Notes under the pieces: generated by a model
What the model was told of the DNA's origin: nothing
The model's input: the letters and a program-made list of their open reading frames with translations, nothing else
Database searches by the model: none
DNA from: an uncultured Bacilli bacterium
GTDB taxonomy: Bacteria; Bacillota_I; Bacilli_A; RF39; UBA660
Reading direction: 5' to 3'
Assembly: GCA_934085875.1 (NCBI GenBank)
Contig: CAKOHQ010000060.1
Location: forward strand, 1 to 5,181
DNA length: 5,181 bases
Program-made: the position numbers and the translations under genes
In this document: positions 1 through 5,181 of the stretch, one piece after another
How positions within the stretch are numbered: the stretch's first letter is position 1
Layout of the letters: each line of letters opens with the position of its first letter

Positions 1-1
1 G

Positions 2-979
2 GGTTCAACAGTAACAGAATTTACGTCTATTTCTGGAGAAAATGAAAGAGTACTTAATAATGCGCCAGATGATTATGGAACAAGTTATTACTTTAGAGGA
101 AATGTATTAGATAATTATGTAACATTTGCAGATAAAACATGGAGAATTGTAAGAATAAATGGAGATGGAAGTGTTAGGCTTGTATTAGATGATGTTGTAA
201 GAGATGCAAGTGGGAATGTAATAAAAACAGCATTTAATTCTAGTTATGATGATAATGCATATGTAGGATATATGTATGGAACAGCAGGAAGTACAACATA
301 TGATGCAACACATGAGAATATTAATGATAGTACAATAAAACAAAAAGTAGATAAGTGGTATGAAGATAATTTAAAAACTAATTATGAAGAGTATTTAGCA
401 GATACATTGTTTTGCAATGATAAAACACTTGCATCGAGTTCAATAGGTAATTTTAATACAGCATTAGGTTATGGTACGAATACTACTAATTATGCATCAA
501 CAGAAAGATTAATATATAGTGTGGGAACAAAAGATATAACAACATCAAAACCAACATTTAAATGTGCAGAAAATGCAAATAGTACATATTCAAGATTTAC
601 AGTAAATGAAATAACTTTACTAAATGGAAATAAAACAAATGGAGATTTAAAATATCCAATAGGATTATTAACTGCAGATGAAGTATCCTATGCAGGAGCA
701 TATAGATATAATGAAACTAATAAAACATTTTATTTATATAATTCGTCTATAACTTTTTATTGGTGGCTTTTTGCTCCAGACTACTTTGATGGGCCGAACG
801 CTTACCATAATAATCTTGGTGCAAATGATTGGATCGTTAGTGGTTCGAATGGTTGCATCAATTCGAGCTATGTCGGCAATTCTCTCACTTTCCGACCTAG
901 CATCAATATAAAGGCTAGCGCGTTAATTAATTCAGGAGACGGTACAAAAGAAAATCCATACACATTAAAATTACAATAA
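2..979 (+). CDS. C-terminal part of a large surface-type repeat-family protein (DUF6273-like C-terminus), 5' partial
   Basis: The reading frame is open from base 2 to the TAA at 977-979, giving 325 visible codons. The first internal ATG (272) lies inside conserved-looking sequence, so the true start is upstream of the window. Visible order: a block reading YYFRGNVLDNYV then TWRIVRINGDGSVRLV (codons about 30-60), an AYVGYMYGT motif (about codons 85-93), a CND motif, a YPIGLLTADEV motif (about codons 216-226), then a WW-x-F-A-P segment and an RPSINIKA motif ending in GDGTKENPY. I recognise this arrangement from multi-copy secreted or surface proteins of AT-rich gut Bacilli; its tail resembles the C-type-lectin-like DUF6273 group. 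Function is unknown; a binding or adhesion role is inference. Any signal peptide or anchor would lie upstream. Upstream of base 760 the gene favours A-ending codons (ACA, GCA, GGA, GTA), unlike the T-ending choice of the downstream genes. The last ~50 codons differ again (see the separate entry). A terminator follows directly. Confidence 0.85.
   Translation, partial: GSTVTEFTSISGENERVLNNAPDDYGTSYYFRGNVLDNYVTFADKTWRIVRINGDGSVRLVLDDVVRDASGNVIKTAFNSSYDDNAYVGYMYGTAGSTTYDATHENINDSTIKQKVDKWYEDNLKTNYEEYLADTLFCNDKTLASSSIGNFNTALGYGTNTTNYASTERLIYSVGTKDITTSKPTFKCAENANSTYSRFTVNEITLLNGNKTNGDLKYPIGLLTADEVSYAGAYRYNETNKTFYLYNSSITFYWWLFAPDYFDGPNAYHNNLGANDWIVSGSNGCINSSYVGNSLTFRPSINIKASALINSGDGTKENPYTLKLQ
761..922 (+). 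other. Candidate hypervariable C-terminal segment (DGR variable-region-like)
   Basis: This in-frame stretch near the 3' end of the first gene has a composition unlike its surroundings. By hand count, bases 761-920 are about 44% G+C and 24% A, against about 22% G+C and 44% A in the preceding 160 bases. Between 779 and 907, 36 of 43 codons end in T or C, against 24 of 53 in 602-760, and there is no Lys, Glu or Gln codon. This is what results when AAY codons of a template are randomised at adenines. The segment is framed by an aromatic WW upstream and by RPSIN downstream, a usual frame of C-type-lectin-like DGR targets. The length of about 130 bp also fits. No reverse transcriptase or template repeat is visible here, so a recombination cassette or horizontally acquired domain is the main alternative. 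Confidence 0.42.
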
Positions 980-986
980 TAAAAAT

Positions 987-1017
987 AAAGTACTATTAAT
1001 TTAGTGCTTTTTGTTTT
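987..1017 (+). terminator. Rho-independent terminator after the first gene
   Basis: Bases 987-995 (AAAGTACTA) pair with 1002-1010 (TAGTGCTTT) in a 9-bp stem with one G-T wobble and a 6-nt loop, TTAATT. The run of T from 1008 to 1017 is broken by a single G. It begins 8 nt after the stop codon at 979, so it should end transcription of the first gene and separate it from sufB. Confidence 0.8.
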
Positions 1018-1022
1018 ATAAT
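1017..1022 (+). promoter_or_regulatory. Possible -10 element of the sufB run, overlapping the terminator tail
   Basis: A perfect TATAAT lies in the last bases of the terminator T-tract. The region 17 bases upstream is terminator stem-loop sequence and offers no good -35 hexamer; no TGn extension is present. If used, transcription would begin around 1028-1030 and leave a leader of only about 9 nt before the ATG at 1038. In DNA this AT-rich a chance TATAAT is common, so support is weak, but the run of genes needs a promoter between the terminator and sufB. Confidence 0.25.
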
Positions 1023-1027
1023 TAAAT

Positions 1028-1032
1028 AGTGA
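1028..1032 (+). promoter_or_regulatory. Weak Shine-Dalgarno that sets the sufB start at 1038
   Basis: AGTGA, one base short of the AGGTGA used by the two following genes, sits 5 nt before the ATG at 1038. A GTG at 1029 is in frame but lies inside this site and has no ribosome binding site of its own. The same geometry (GTG inside the Shine-Dalgarno, then an ATG three codons on) recurs at 2858/2867, which supports reading ATG as the real start in both cases. Confidence 0.5.
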
Positions 1033-1037
1033 TTTTT

Positions 1038-2345
1038 ATGAATGAATTGAATGAAGAGTTAGTTAGAAAAATTAGTAAATTAAAAGGTGAACCGGAATGG
1101 ATGTTAGATTTTAGATTAAATTCTTTAAGATCCTTTTTTGAGTTAGATAATCCTAGTTTTGGACCTAAAATAGAATTAGATTTTAGTAAGATAAATTATT
1201 ATAAAAAAATAGATGATGTTAAAGATGATTGGGATAAAGTAAATGTTGATGTAAAAAATACATTTAAAGAATTAGGTGTAATTGATGCTGAGGAAAAATA
1301 TTTATGTGGTGTATCTAATCAATATGAAAGTGAAGTTGTATATCATAAAAATAAATTTGATAATGAAAATGTTATATTTATGTCAACTGATGAAGCTTTA
1401 AAAAAATATCCTGATTTGTTTAAAAAATATTTTAATAATTTAGTTAAATATAATGAAAATAAATATACTGCAATAAATGGTGCTTTATGGAGTGGAGGAA
1501 CATTTATATATATTCCACCATATACTAAACTTGATAGACCTCTTCAAAGTTATTTTAGAATAAATAGTGTTTCATTAGGACAATTTGAACGTACTATAAT
1601 AATAGTAGATGAAGGTGCTCATCTTTCTTATATAGAAGGATGTACTGCTCCTAGTTATAGTGAAAATAGTTTGCATGCCGGTGTTGTTGAAATCTATGTA
1701 GGTAAAAACGCAAAATGTAAATATAGTACAATACAAAATTGGAGTACTGATGTATATAATTTAGTTACTAAACGTAGTATTGTTGATGAAAATGGATTAA
1801 TGGAATGGGTTGATGGTAATATAGGTAGTAAAGTTACTATGAAATATCCATCTTGTATATTAAAGGGAGATAATTCTAGGGGTAGCTCAATAAGTATTGC
1901 ATATGCTAAAAAAGGACAATATCTTGATGCTGGAGCTAAAATGATACATATTGGTAAAAATACTAAAAGTAATATAGTGAGCAAATCAATCGCTGAATCT
2001 GGTGGTGTTTCTAATTATAGAGGTACAACTAAAATAAGTAATAATGCTATTAATTCAAGTGCTAGTATAAAGTGTGATACTATTCTTTTAGATAATTTAT
2101 CTAAAAGTGATACAATACCTAAAAATATAGTATTGAATAATAGTAGTAATTTAGAACATGAAGCCAGTGTATCAAAAATAAGTGAAGAAAAAATGTTATA
2201 TTTAAAGGAAAAAGGATTAGATGAAGAACAAGCTAAATCATTATTGATTATGGGATTCATAAATGATTTTAAAAATGAATTACCAATGGAATACGCGGTT
2301 GAATTAAATAGATTATTAAAAGGTGAAGTATCATGCAAGATTTAG
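1038..2345 (+). CDS. sufB: Fe-S cluster assembly scaffold protein SufB
   Basis: SufB is the scaffold subunit of the cytosolic SufBCD complex, on which Fe-S clusters are built from cysteine-derived sulfur. The 435-residue product (ATG at 1038) carries the family motifs EPEWMLDFRL near residue 20, WSGGTFIYIP, FRIN, EGCTAP, WVDGNIGSK, KYPSCILKG, DAGAKMIHI, LEHEASVSKISEE and PMEYAVELNRL. Residues matching those known to matter in E. coli SufB, by spacing and motif, are R174, N176, C202, Q233, W235, K245, C346, E373, H374 and E375. C346 and E375 correspond to the cluster-site C405 and E434, so the protein looks functional. It is about 30 residues shorter at the N-terminus than typical Bacillus SufB; an in-frame TAA at 1023-1025 excludes extension. 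Its 3' end overlaps the next gene by 13 nt. The partners SufC, SufD, SufS and SufU are absent from the window. Confidence 0.97.
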   Translation: MNELNEELVRKISKLKGEPEWMLDFRLNSLRSFFELDNPSFGPKIELDFSKINYYKKIDDVKDDWDKVNVDVKNTFKELGVIDAEEKYLCGVSNQYESEVVYHKNKFDNENVIFMSTDEALKKYPDLFKKYFNNLVKYNENKYTAINGALWSGGTFIYIPPYTKLDRPLQSYFRINSVSLGQFERTIIIVDEGAHLSYIEGCTAPSYSENSLHAGVVEIYVGKNAKCKYSTIQNWSTDVYNLVTKRSIVDENGLMEWVDGNIGSKVTMKYPSCILKGDNSRGSSISIAYAKKGQYLDAGAKMIHIGKNTKSNIVSKSIAESGGVSNYRGTTKISNNAINSSASIKCDTILLDNLSKSDTIPKNIVLNNSSNLEHEASVSKISEEKMLYLKEKGLDEEQAKSLLIMGFINDFKNELPMEYAVELNRLLKGEVSCKI

Positions 2346-2857
2346 ATATATATTTAAATAGTTATTTAATTATTGGTGGTCCTAATACAAAAAAAAGTGA
2401 AGTAAGTAGATATTTATCTAAAAAAATAAATTATAAATTAATTAATTTAGATCGTGAAAAATATTATTATTTTAATGATTTTACTGATTTTGATGAAGAA
2501 AAGTATTATAAGTTAATAGATGTAAAAGGTAAAATGACAGCACTTAATTATATGCATAAATATGAGATGAAACATTTAAATTATATATTAGATAATTTAA
2601 ATTCTTATACTGTTATTGATTTTGGTAATACATATTTAATTATAGATGATGAGAATATAATAAATAAATTAAAATTATTTAATAATATAGTTTTATTAGA
2701 AACAAATATTGTTAGCGATGATGAACTAAATAGTAAATTAAATAGAAATAAATTATTAAATGAATTAAGTAATATCAGAGTTAATGTTGATAATAAAAGT
2801 GTTGCTAGTATAGTTGATGAAATTATAAATTATAAAAAATTTAAAGATATATTGTAG
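2333..2857 (+). CDS. Small P-loop protein, degenerate shikimate-kinase-like
   Basis: The 174-residue product starts at an ATG inside the end of sufB, with AGGTGA at 2321-2326 six nt upstream, so the two genes should be translationally coupled. Residues 12-22 form a strand plus Walker-A-like loop, G15-GPNTKK-S22. The glycine before the catalytic lysine is replaced by lysine (GxxxxKKS instead of GxxxxGKS). A YKLINLD segment ending at D40 matches the shikimate-kinase LD position after the first helix. VIDFGNT (94-100) sits where shikimate kinases have the VI-x-x-GGG substrate loop, but two of the three glycines are missing. A hydrophobic strand, NIVLLET, and a C-terminal helix of the kinase type follow. 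The fold is inferred from motif order only. The altered loops suggest a changed substrate or loss of catalysis. The sequence is extremely rich in Asn, Lys, Ile, Leu and Tyr. No membrane segment or signal peptide is seen. Its role next to sufB is unknown. Confidence 0.85.
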   Translation: MQDLDIYLNSYLIIGGPNTKKSEVSRYLSKKINYKLINLDREKYYYFNDFTDFDEEKYYKLIDVKGKMTALNYMHKYEMKHLNYILDNLNSYTVIDFGNTYLIIDDENIINKLKLFNNIVLLETNIVSDDELNSKLNRNKLLNELSNIRVNVDNKSVASIVDEIINYKKFKDIL

Positions 2858-2861
2858 GTGA
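2856..2861 (+). promoter_or_regulatory. Shine-Dalgarno embedded in the preceding stop codon, setting the lipoprotein start
   Basis: AGGTGA overlaps the TAG stop (2855-2857) of the small P-loop gene and lies 5 nt before ATG 2867. It decides the start: the in-frame GTG at 2858 is part of this site. The overlap implies that ribosomes ending the upstream gene can restart here. Confidence 0.75.
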
Positions 2862-2866
2862 ATTTT

Positions 2867-4039
2867 ATGAAGTTAAAAAATATAGTATTGTTTGTAATGG
2901 TGTTATTATTATGTGGTTGTGGTAAAGTAATAGAAGATAATGTTCCTAAAGATTATTATTTGAATGTTAAAAACAATGTGGTTGATGTATATAGTGATAG
3001 TAAATTAAGTAATGTAATTAATACTAATATTAAATATGAAGATGTAGAATTAAATACTGATAATATTGGTGATAAGGTATATAATTTAAAATTTAAAATA
3101 GGTAAGAAAAATTATTTATATCATATTAAATATAGCGTTAAAGATTTAACTCATCCAAAAATTCTTAGTAGTGGAGATAGATATATACCTGTTGGTAAGG
3201 ATGTTTACTTGTGTGATTATATTATGTATGGTGATAATTATGATAGTGAACCAGTTTGTCGCGTTGAAGGTGAATATGATTTAAATAAAATAGGTAATTA
3301 TAATATAAAATATATTGTTAGTGATGATGCTGGTAATGAAGAATATTTTGAAACGATATTACATGTATATGAGCCTAGTAATGAAACTAAAGAAAGTAAA
3401 AAAACTATTACATATTTTAGTGATATAGTTAGTGAACATAAAAATAGTAAAACAAAAATTGGAATTGATGTATCTCGTTGGCAAGGTGATATAGATTTTA
3501 ATAAGGTTAAAGAGGCTGGAGCTGAGTTTGTTATATTACGAATTGGAGTAGAATCTAAACAAGGTGAAGAAATTGGAATGGATTCTAAGTATAAACAAAA
3601 TATTAAAAGAGCTAGGGATGCTGGTTTAGAAGTTGGTGTCTATCTTTATAGTATTGCATTGACTCAGGATGTTGCGAGAAGTCATGCGGAATGGGTAATA
3701 AAAGCTTTAGATGGTGAAAAGCTTGATTTACCAATAGTATTTGATTGGGAAAATTTTAATAAATGGAATGAATATAAATTATCATTTCATGATATAAATA
3801 GTATAGCAAATACTTTTATTGAAACAGTAGAAAAATCTGGATATAAGGGAATGCTTTATTCATCTAAATTTTATTTAGAAAACATATGGGAAAATAAAAA
3901 TAAATATCCTGTTTGGTTAGCACATTATACTAATAAAACAAATTATGAAGGTAAGTATGATATATGGCAAATGTGTAATGATGGAGTCATTGATGGTATA
4001 AACGGGGATGTTGATATAGATATAATGTACTTAGATTAA
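2867..4039 (+). CDS. Lipoprotein with Ig-like domains and a GH25 lysozyme domain
   Basis: Probably a membrane-anchored muramidase cutting the MurNAc-GlcNAc bond of peptidoglycan outside the cell. From ATG 2867 the product is 390 residues. A lysine-containing N-terminus and hydrophobic core end in a lipobox LCGC with C18 as the likely lipidated cysteine (C16 is an alternative). Residues about 25-95 form an Ig-like beta region. Residues about 98-168 resemble DUF5011 or related bacterial Ig-like domains (DNYDSEPVC, EGEYDLNKIGNYNIKYIVSD, DDAGNE), with C116 and C131 close enough for a disulfide. A charged linker follows. Residues about 196-388 are the glycosyl hydrolase 25 domain: GIDVSRWQG with D201, VFDWENF with the D293-x-E295 pair expected for catalysis, and a C-terminal DIWQM...DVDIDIMYL. 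All key acidic residues are present, so activity is likely. Codon use matches the neighbours. Function alongside sufB is not explained by the sequence. Confidence 0.93.
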   Translation: MKLKNIVLFVMVLLLCGCGKVIEDNVPKDYYLNVKNNVVDVYSDSKLSNVINTNIKYEDVELNTDNIGDKVYNLKFKIGKKNYLYHIKYSVKDLTHPKILSSGDRYIPVGKDVYLCDYIMYGDNYDSEPVCRVEGEYDLNKIGNYNIKYIVSDDAGNEEYFETILHVYEPSNETKESKKTITYFSDIVSEHKNSKTKIGIDVSRWQGDIDFNKVKEAGAEFVILRIGVESKQGEEIGMDSKYKQNIKRARDAGLEVGVYLYSIALTQDVARSHAEWVIKALDGEKLDLPIVFDWENFNKWNEYKLSFHDINSIANTFIETVEKSGYKGMLYSSKFYLENIWENKNKYPVWLAHYTNKTNYEGKYDIWQMCNDGVIDGINGDVDIDIMYLD

Positions 4040-4065
4040 ACATAAAATTATTTATCATATATAAT
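4037..4065 (+). promoter_or_regulatory. Possible internal promoter ahead of the cysteine synthase
   Basis: TATAAT at 4060-4065 is preceded at 17 bp by TAAACA (4037-4042), which matches 4 of 6 positions of TTGACA. Transcription would begin near 4072, at the Shine-Dalgarno itself, leaving a very short leader. No terminator lies in the 43-nt gap (4040-4082), so the gene can also be read from upstream. The gap is too short to hold a T-box or an SAM riboswitch. Confidence 0.3.
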
Positions 4066-4070
4066 AAAAT

Positions 4071-4076
4071 AGGAGG
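4071..4076 (+). promoter_or_regulatory. Perfect Shine-Dalgarno of the cysteine synthase gene
   Basis: AGGAGG lies 6 nt before ATG 4083. It is a better match to the anti-Shine-Dalgarno than any site of the three preceding genes (AGTGA, AGGTGA, AGGTGA), so this gene is probably the most strongly initiated of the run. Confidence 0.8.
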
Positions 4077-4082
4077 AATTAT

Positions 4083-5030
4083 ATGAATAGTTTAATTGGT
4101 AATACACCTATGATTAAAATAACATATGAATATGGTGGCATTATAAGATCTATGTATGCAAAATTAGAATATTATAATTATACTGGCAGTATAAAAGATA
4201 GAATTGCAAATTATATTATAACTGAATCTTATAAAGAAGGCAGTTTAAAAAAAGATATGCCTATTGTTGAAGCCACTAGCGGTAACACTGGAATTTCTTT
4301 TAGTGCTTTAGGGAGATACTACGGACATGATGTACATATATTTATGCCAGATTGGGTAAGTAGTGAGAGAATAAATATTATGAAACTTTACGGAGCTAAT
4401 GTGTATTTGGTTTCTAAAGAAGAAGGTGGCTTTAAAGAATGTATAAAAAGGGCTGATGAATTGGCTAATAAAATAAATGGTTTTAGACCTAATCAATTTG
4501 ATAATTTAAAAAATATTGAAGCTCATTATAAGACTACTGGTAAAGAGATATTAAATAAATTAAAAAATTTTAGTTGTTTTGTTAGTGGAATTGGTACTGG
4601 TGGTACTCTTATGGGAGTCGGAAAATGTTTAAAAGAATATAATGAAAATTCTAAGATAATTGCTATCGAACCAGAAAGTTTACCAATATTAACGAAAGGC
4701 AAATGTGTTGGAAGTCATAAAATTGAGGGAATAGGAGACGATTTTATTCCTAGTATTGTAGATAAAAGTTTGATAGATAGTGTATTTGATATTAGTGATG
4801 TTGATGCAATAAATATGGCTAAGAAACTTGCTTCTACTTTTGGTTTGGGTGTTGGAATATCAAGTGGTGCAAATTTTTTAGGGTGTGTAATAAGTGGTTT
4901 TGATAATGCTGTAACTGTTTTTACTGATGATTTAAAAAAATATTTAAGTACAGATTTATCTAAATGTATGAATGAAGATAAAAATTTAATTTCTAATTCT
5001 ATCAAACTTATAAGTTTAGAAGTTGTTTAA
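4083..5030 (+). CDS. cysK: PLP-dependent cysteine synthase (CysK/CBS family)
   Basis: Likely cytosolic O-acetylserine sulfhydrylase or a cystathionine beta-synthase-type relative, making cysteine (or cystathionine) by beta-replacement on a pyridoxal phosphate cofactor. The 315-residue length is normal for CysK. It opens with LIGNTPMIK. K38 in TGSIKDR is the expected PLP lysine. TSGNTG (65-70) is the substrate-binding loop, GTGGT (171-175) binds the cofactor phosphate, and S260 in GISSGA is the residue that contacts the PLP ring nitrogen. The tail TVFTDDLKKYLSTDL is typical of the family. One family motif is altered: the usual NP-x-NP...TTGPEI reads FDNLKNIEAHYKTTGKEI, losing the prolines. No C-terminal CBS domain pair is present. 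Substrate choice cannot be told from the sequence. Placed after sufB, it may supply the cysteine that the Suf desulfurase consumes; this is inference. Confidence 0.92.
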   Translation: MNSLIGNTPMIKITYEYGGIIRSMYAKLEYYNYTGSIKDRIANYIITESYKEGSLKKDMPIVEATSGNTGISFSALGRYYGHDVHIFMPDWVSSERINIMKLYGANVYLVSKEEGGFKECIKRADELANKINGFRPNQFDNLKNIEAHYKTTGKEILNKLKNFSCFVSGIGTGGTLMGVGKCLKEYNENSKIIAIEPESLPILTKGKCVGSHKIEGIGDDFIPSIVDKSLIDSVFDISDVDAINMAKKLASTFGLGVGISSGANFLGCVISGFDNAVTVFTDDLKKYLSTDLSKCMNEDKNLISNSIKLISLEVV

Positions 5031-5045
5031 AAATGTAAAAATATT

Positions 5046-5072
5046 ATATCTGTAATGCAGATATTTTATTTT
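5046..5072 (+). terminator. Rho-independent terminator of the sufB-cysK run
   Basis: Bases 5046-5052 (ATATCTG) pair with 5058-5064 (CAGATAT) in a perfect 7-bp stem with a 5-nt loop, TAATG, followed by TTTTATTTT. Beyond a 2x2 internal loop the flanking A-rich and T-rich tracts can pair again, so it might also act on transcripts from the other strand. It begins 15 nt after the stop at 5030. Confidence 0.78.
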
Positions 5073-5120
5073 GGCTTAAAAACCCAAAAAATTTAAGAAA
5101 AAAAAGGAAATGCAAATTTT

Positions 5121-5150
5121 TCGATAATAATATATAGTGAAGGGTATAAA
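5121..5150 (+). promoter_or_regulatory. Possible promoter of the gene beginning at 5178
   Basis: TCGATA (5121-5126; 4 of 6 matches to TTGACA) and TATAAA (5145-5150; 5 of 6 matches to TATAAT) are separated by 18 bp. The expected start site near 5157 would give a leader of about 20 nt that contains the GGAGGTG site. A new transcription unit is expected here because a terminator lies just upstream. AT-rich background makes chance matches common. Confidence 0.3.
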
Positions 5151-5177
5151 ATAATATACTTTTAGAATGGAGGTGTT

Positions 5178-5181
5178 ATGC
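5178..5181 (+). CDS. Start of a following gene, only the first codon visible
   Basis: ATG at 5178-5180 is preceded by GGAGGTG at 5169-5175. From the end of GGAGG to the ATG is 4 nt, slightly short but workable. The product cannot be named from one codon. The strong ribosome binding site, the terminator behind it and the promoter-like pair suggest a real gene start. An upstream ATG at 5167 overlaps the Shine-Dalgarno and lacks a site of its own. Confidence 0.5.

Noticed and set aside
845..866. Hairpin TCGAAT/ATTCGA with a 10-nt loop inside the variable-looking segment
   Set aside because: A 6-bp stem with a long loop inside a coding region is readily explained by chance; it is not at the segment's 3' edge, where a DGR hairpin would be expected.
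1029..1031. GTG as start of sufB, three codons earlier
   Set aside because: The GTG lies within the likely Shine-Dalgarno AGTGA; ATG at 1038 has proper spacing.
1694..1984. Open frame on the - strand inside sufB
   Set aside because: It lies wholly opposite strongly conserved SufB sequence, has no ribosome binding site and shows no recognisable domain; its hydrophobic look comes from reading AT-rich codons backwards.
2015..2338. Open frame on the - strand over the end of sufB
   Set aside because: It is antisense to the conserved SufB C-terminus, with no supporting signal or known protein pattern.
2858..2860. GTG as start of the lipoprotein, three codons earlier
   Set aside because: The GTG is part of AGGTGA, and ATG at 2867 gives a standard signal peptide beginning MKLKN.
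4308..5005. Two open frames on the - strand inside the cysteine synthase
   Set aside because: Both are antisense to conserved CysK motifs and have no start signals of their own.
5075..5097. CTTAAA/TTTAAG inverted repeat after the terminator
   Set aside because: Six AT-rich pairs around an 11-nt loop with no T-tract; too weak to call a second terminator or operator.
1..5181. tRNA, rRNA, CRISPR array, insertion sequence or reverse transcriptase
   Set aside because: No cloverleaf or rRNA-like block, no spaced direct repeats, no transposase and no reverse transcriptase motif (such as xxDD in a suitable frame) were found, so the retroelement proposed for the first gene would have to be outside the window.

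Overview
The window is about 75% A+T. It uses strong or moderate purine-rich ribosome binding sites, ATG starts, TAA/TAG stops and TGG for Trp, with no sign of TGA-Trp. The SufB type, the Ig-plus-GH25 lipoprotein and the first gene's repeat-family protein together suggest a low-GC, Bacillota-type, gut-associated uncultured Bacilli lineage (RF39/Mollicutes-like but with the standard code). That placement is inference from style and cannot be proved here.

Layout, all on the + strand. (1) Bases 2-979 are the C-terminal 325 codons of a large, probably surface-exposed protein whose start lies before the window. Its last ~50 codons contain a stretch (about 761-922) whose composition, codon endings and residue set differ sharply from the rest of the gene. 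A Rho-independent terminator follows at 987-1017. (2) A tight gene run, 1038-5030, holds sufB (Fe-S cluster scaffold), a small degenerate P-loop protein resembling shikimate kinase, a lipoprotein with Ig-like domains and a GH25 lysozyme domain, and a PLP-dependent cysteine synthase. The first three are translationally coupled by a 13-nt overlap or by a Shine-Dalgarno inside the preceding stop. The cysteine synthase follows after 43 nt with its own perfect AGGAGG. A terminator at 5046-5072 closes the run. (3) A short leader, 5073-5177, carries a weak promoter-like pair and a GGAGGTG leading into the start codon of a gene that continues past the window.

Functional reading: SufB and the cysteine synthase fit a sulfur theme, with cysteine as sulfur donor for Fe-S assembly. 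The other Suf partners (SufC, SufD, SufS, SufU) are not in the window. The GH25 lipoprotein is a cell-wall enzyme with no obvious link to that theme.

The most interesting signal is the 3' end of the first gene. It looks like a variable region of the kind made by a diversity-generating retroelement (DGR): a local doubling of GC, loss of adenine, codons almost all ending in T or C, and a W...RPSIN frame at the C-terminus. No reverse transcriptase or template repeat is present in the window, so this is a hypothesis.
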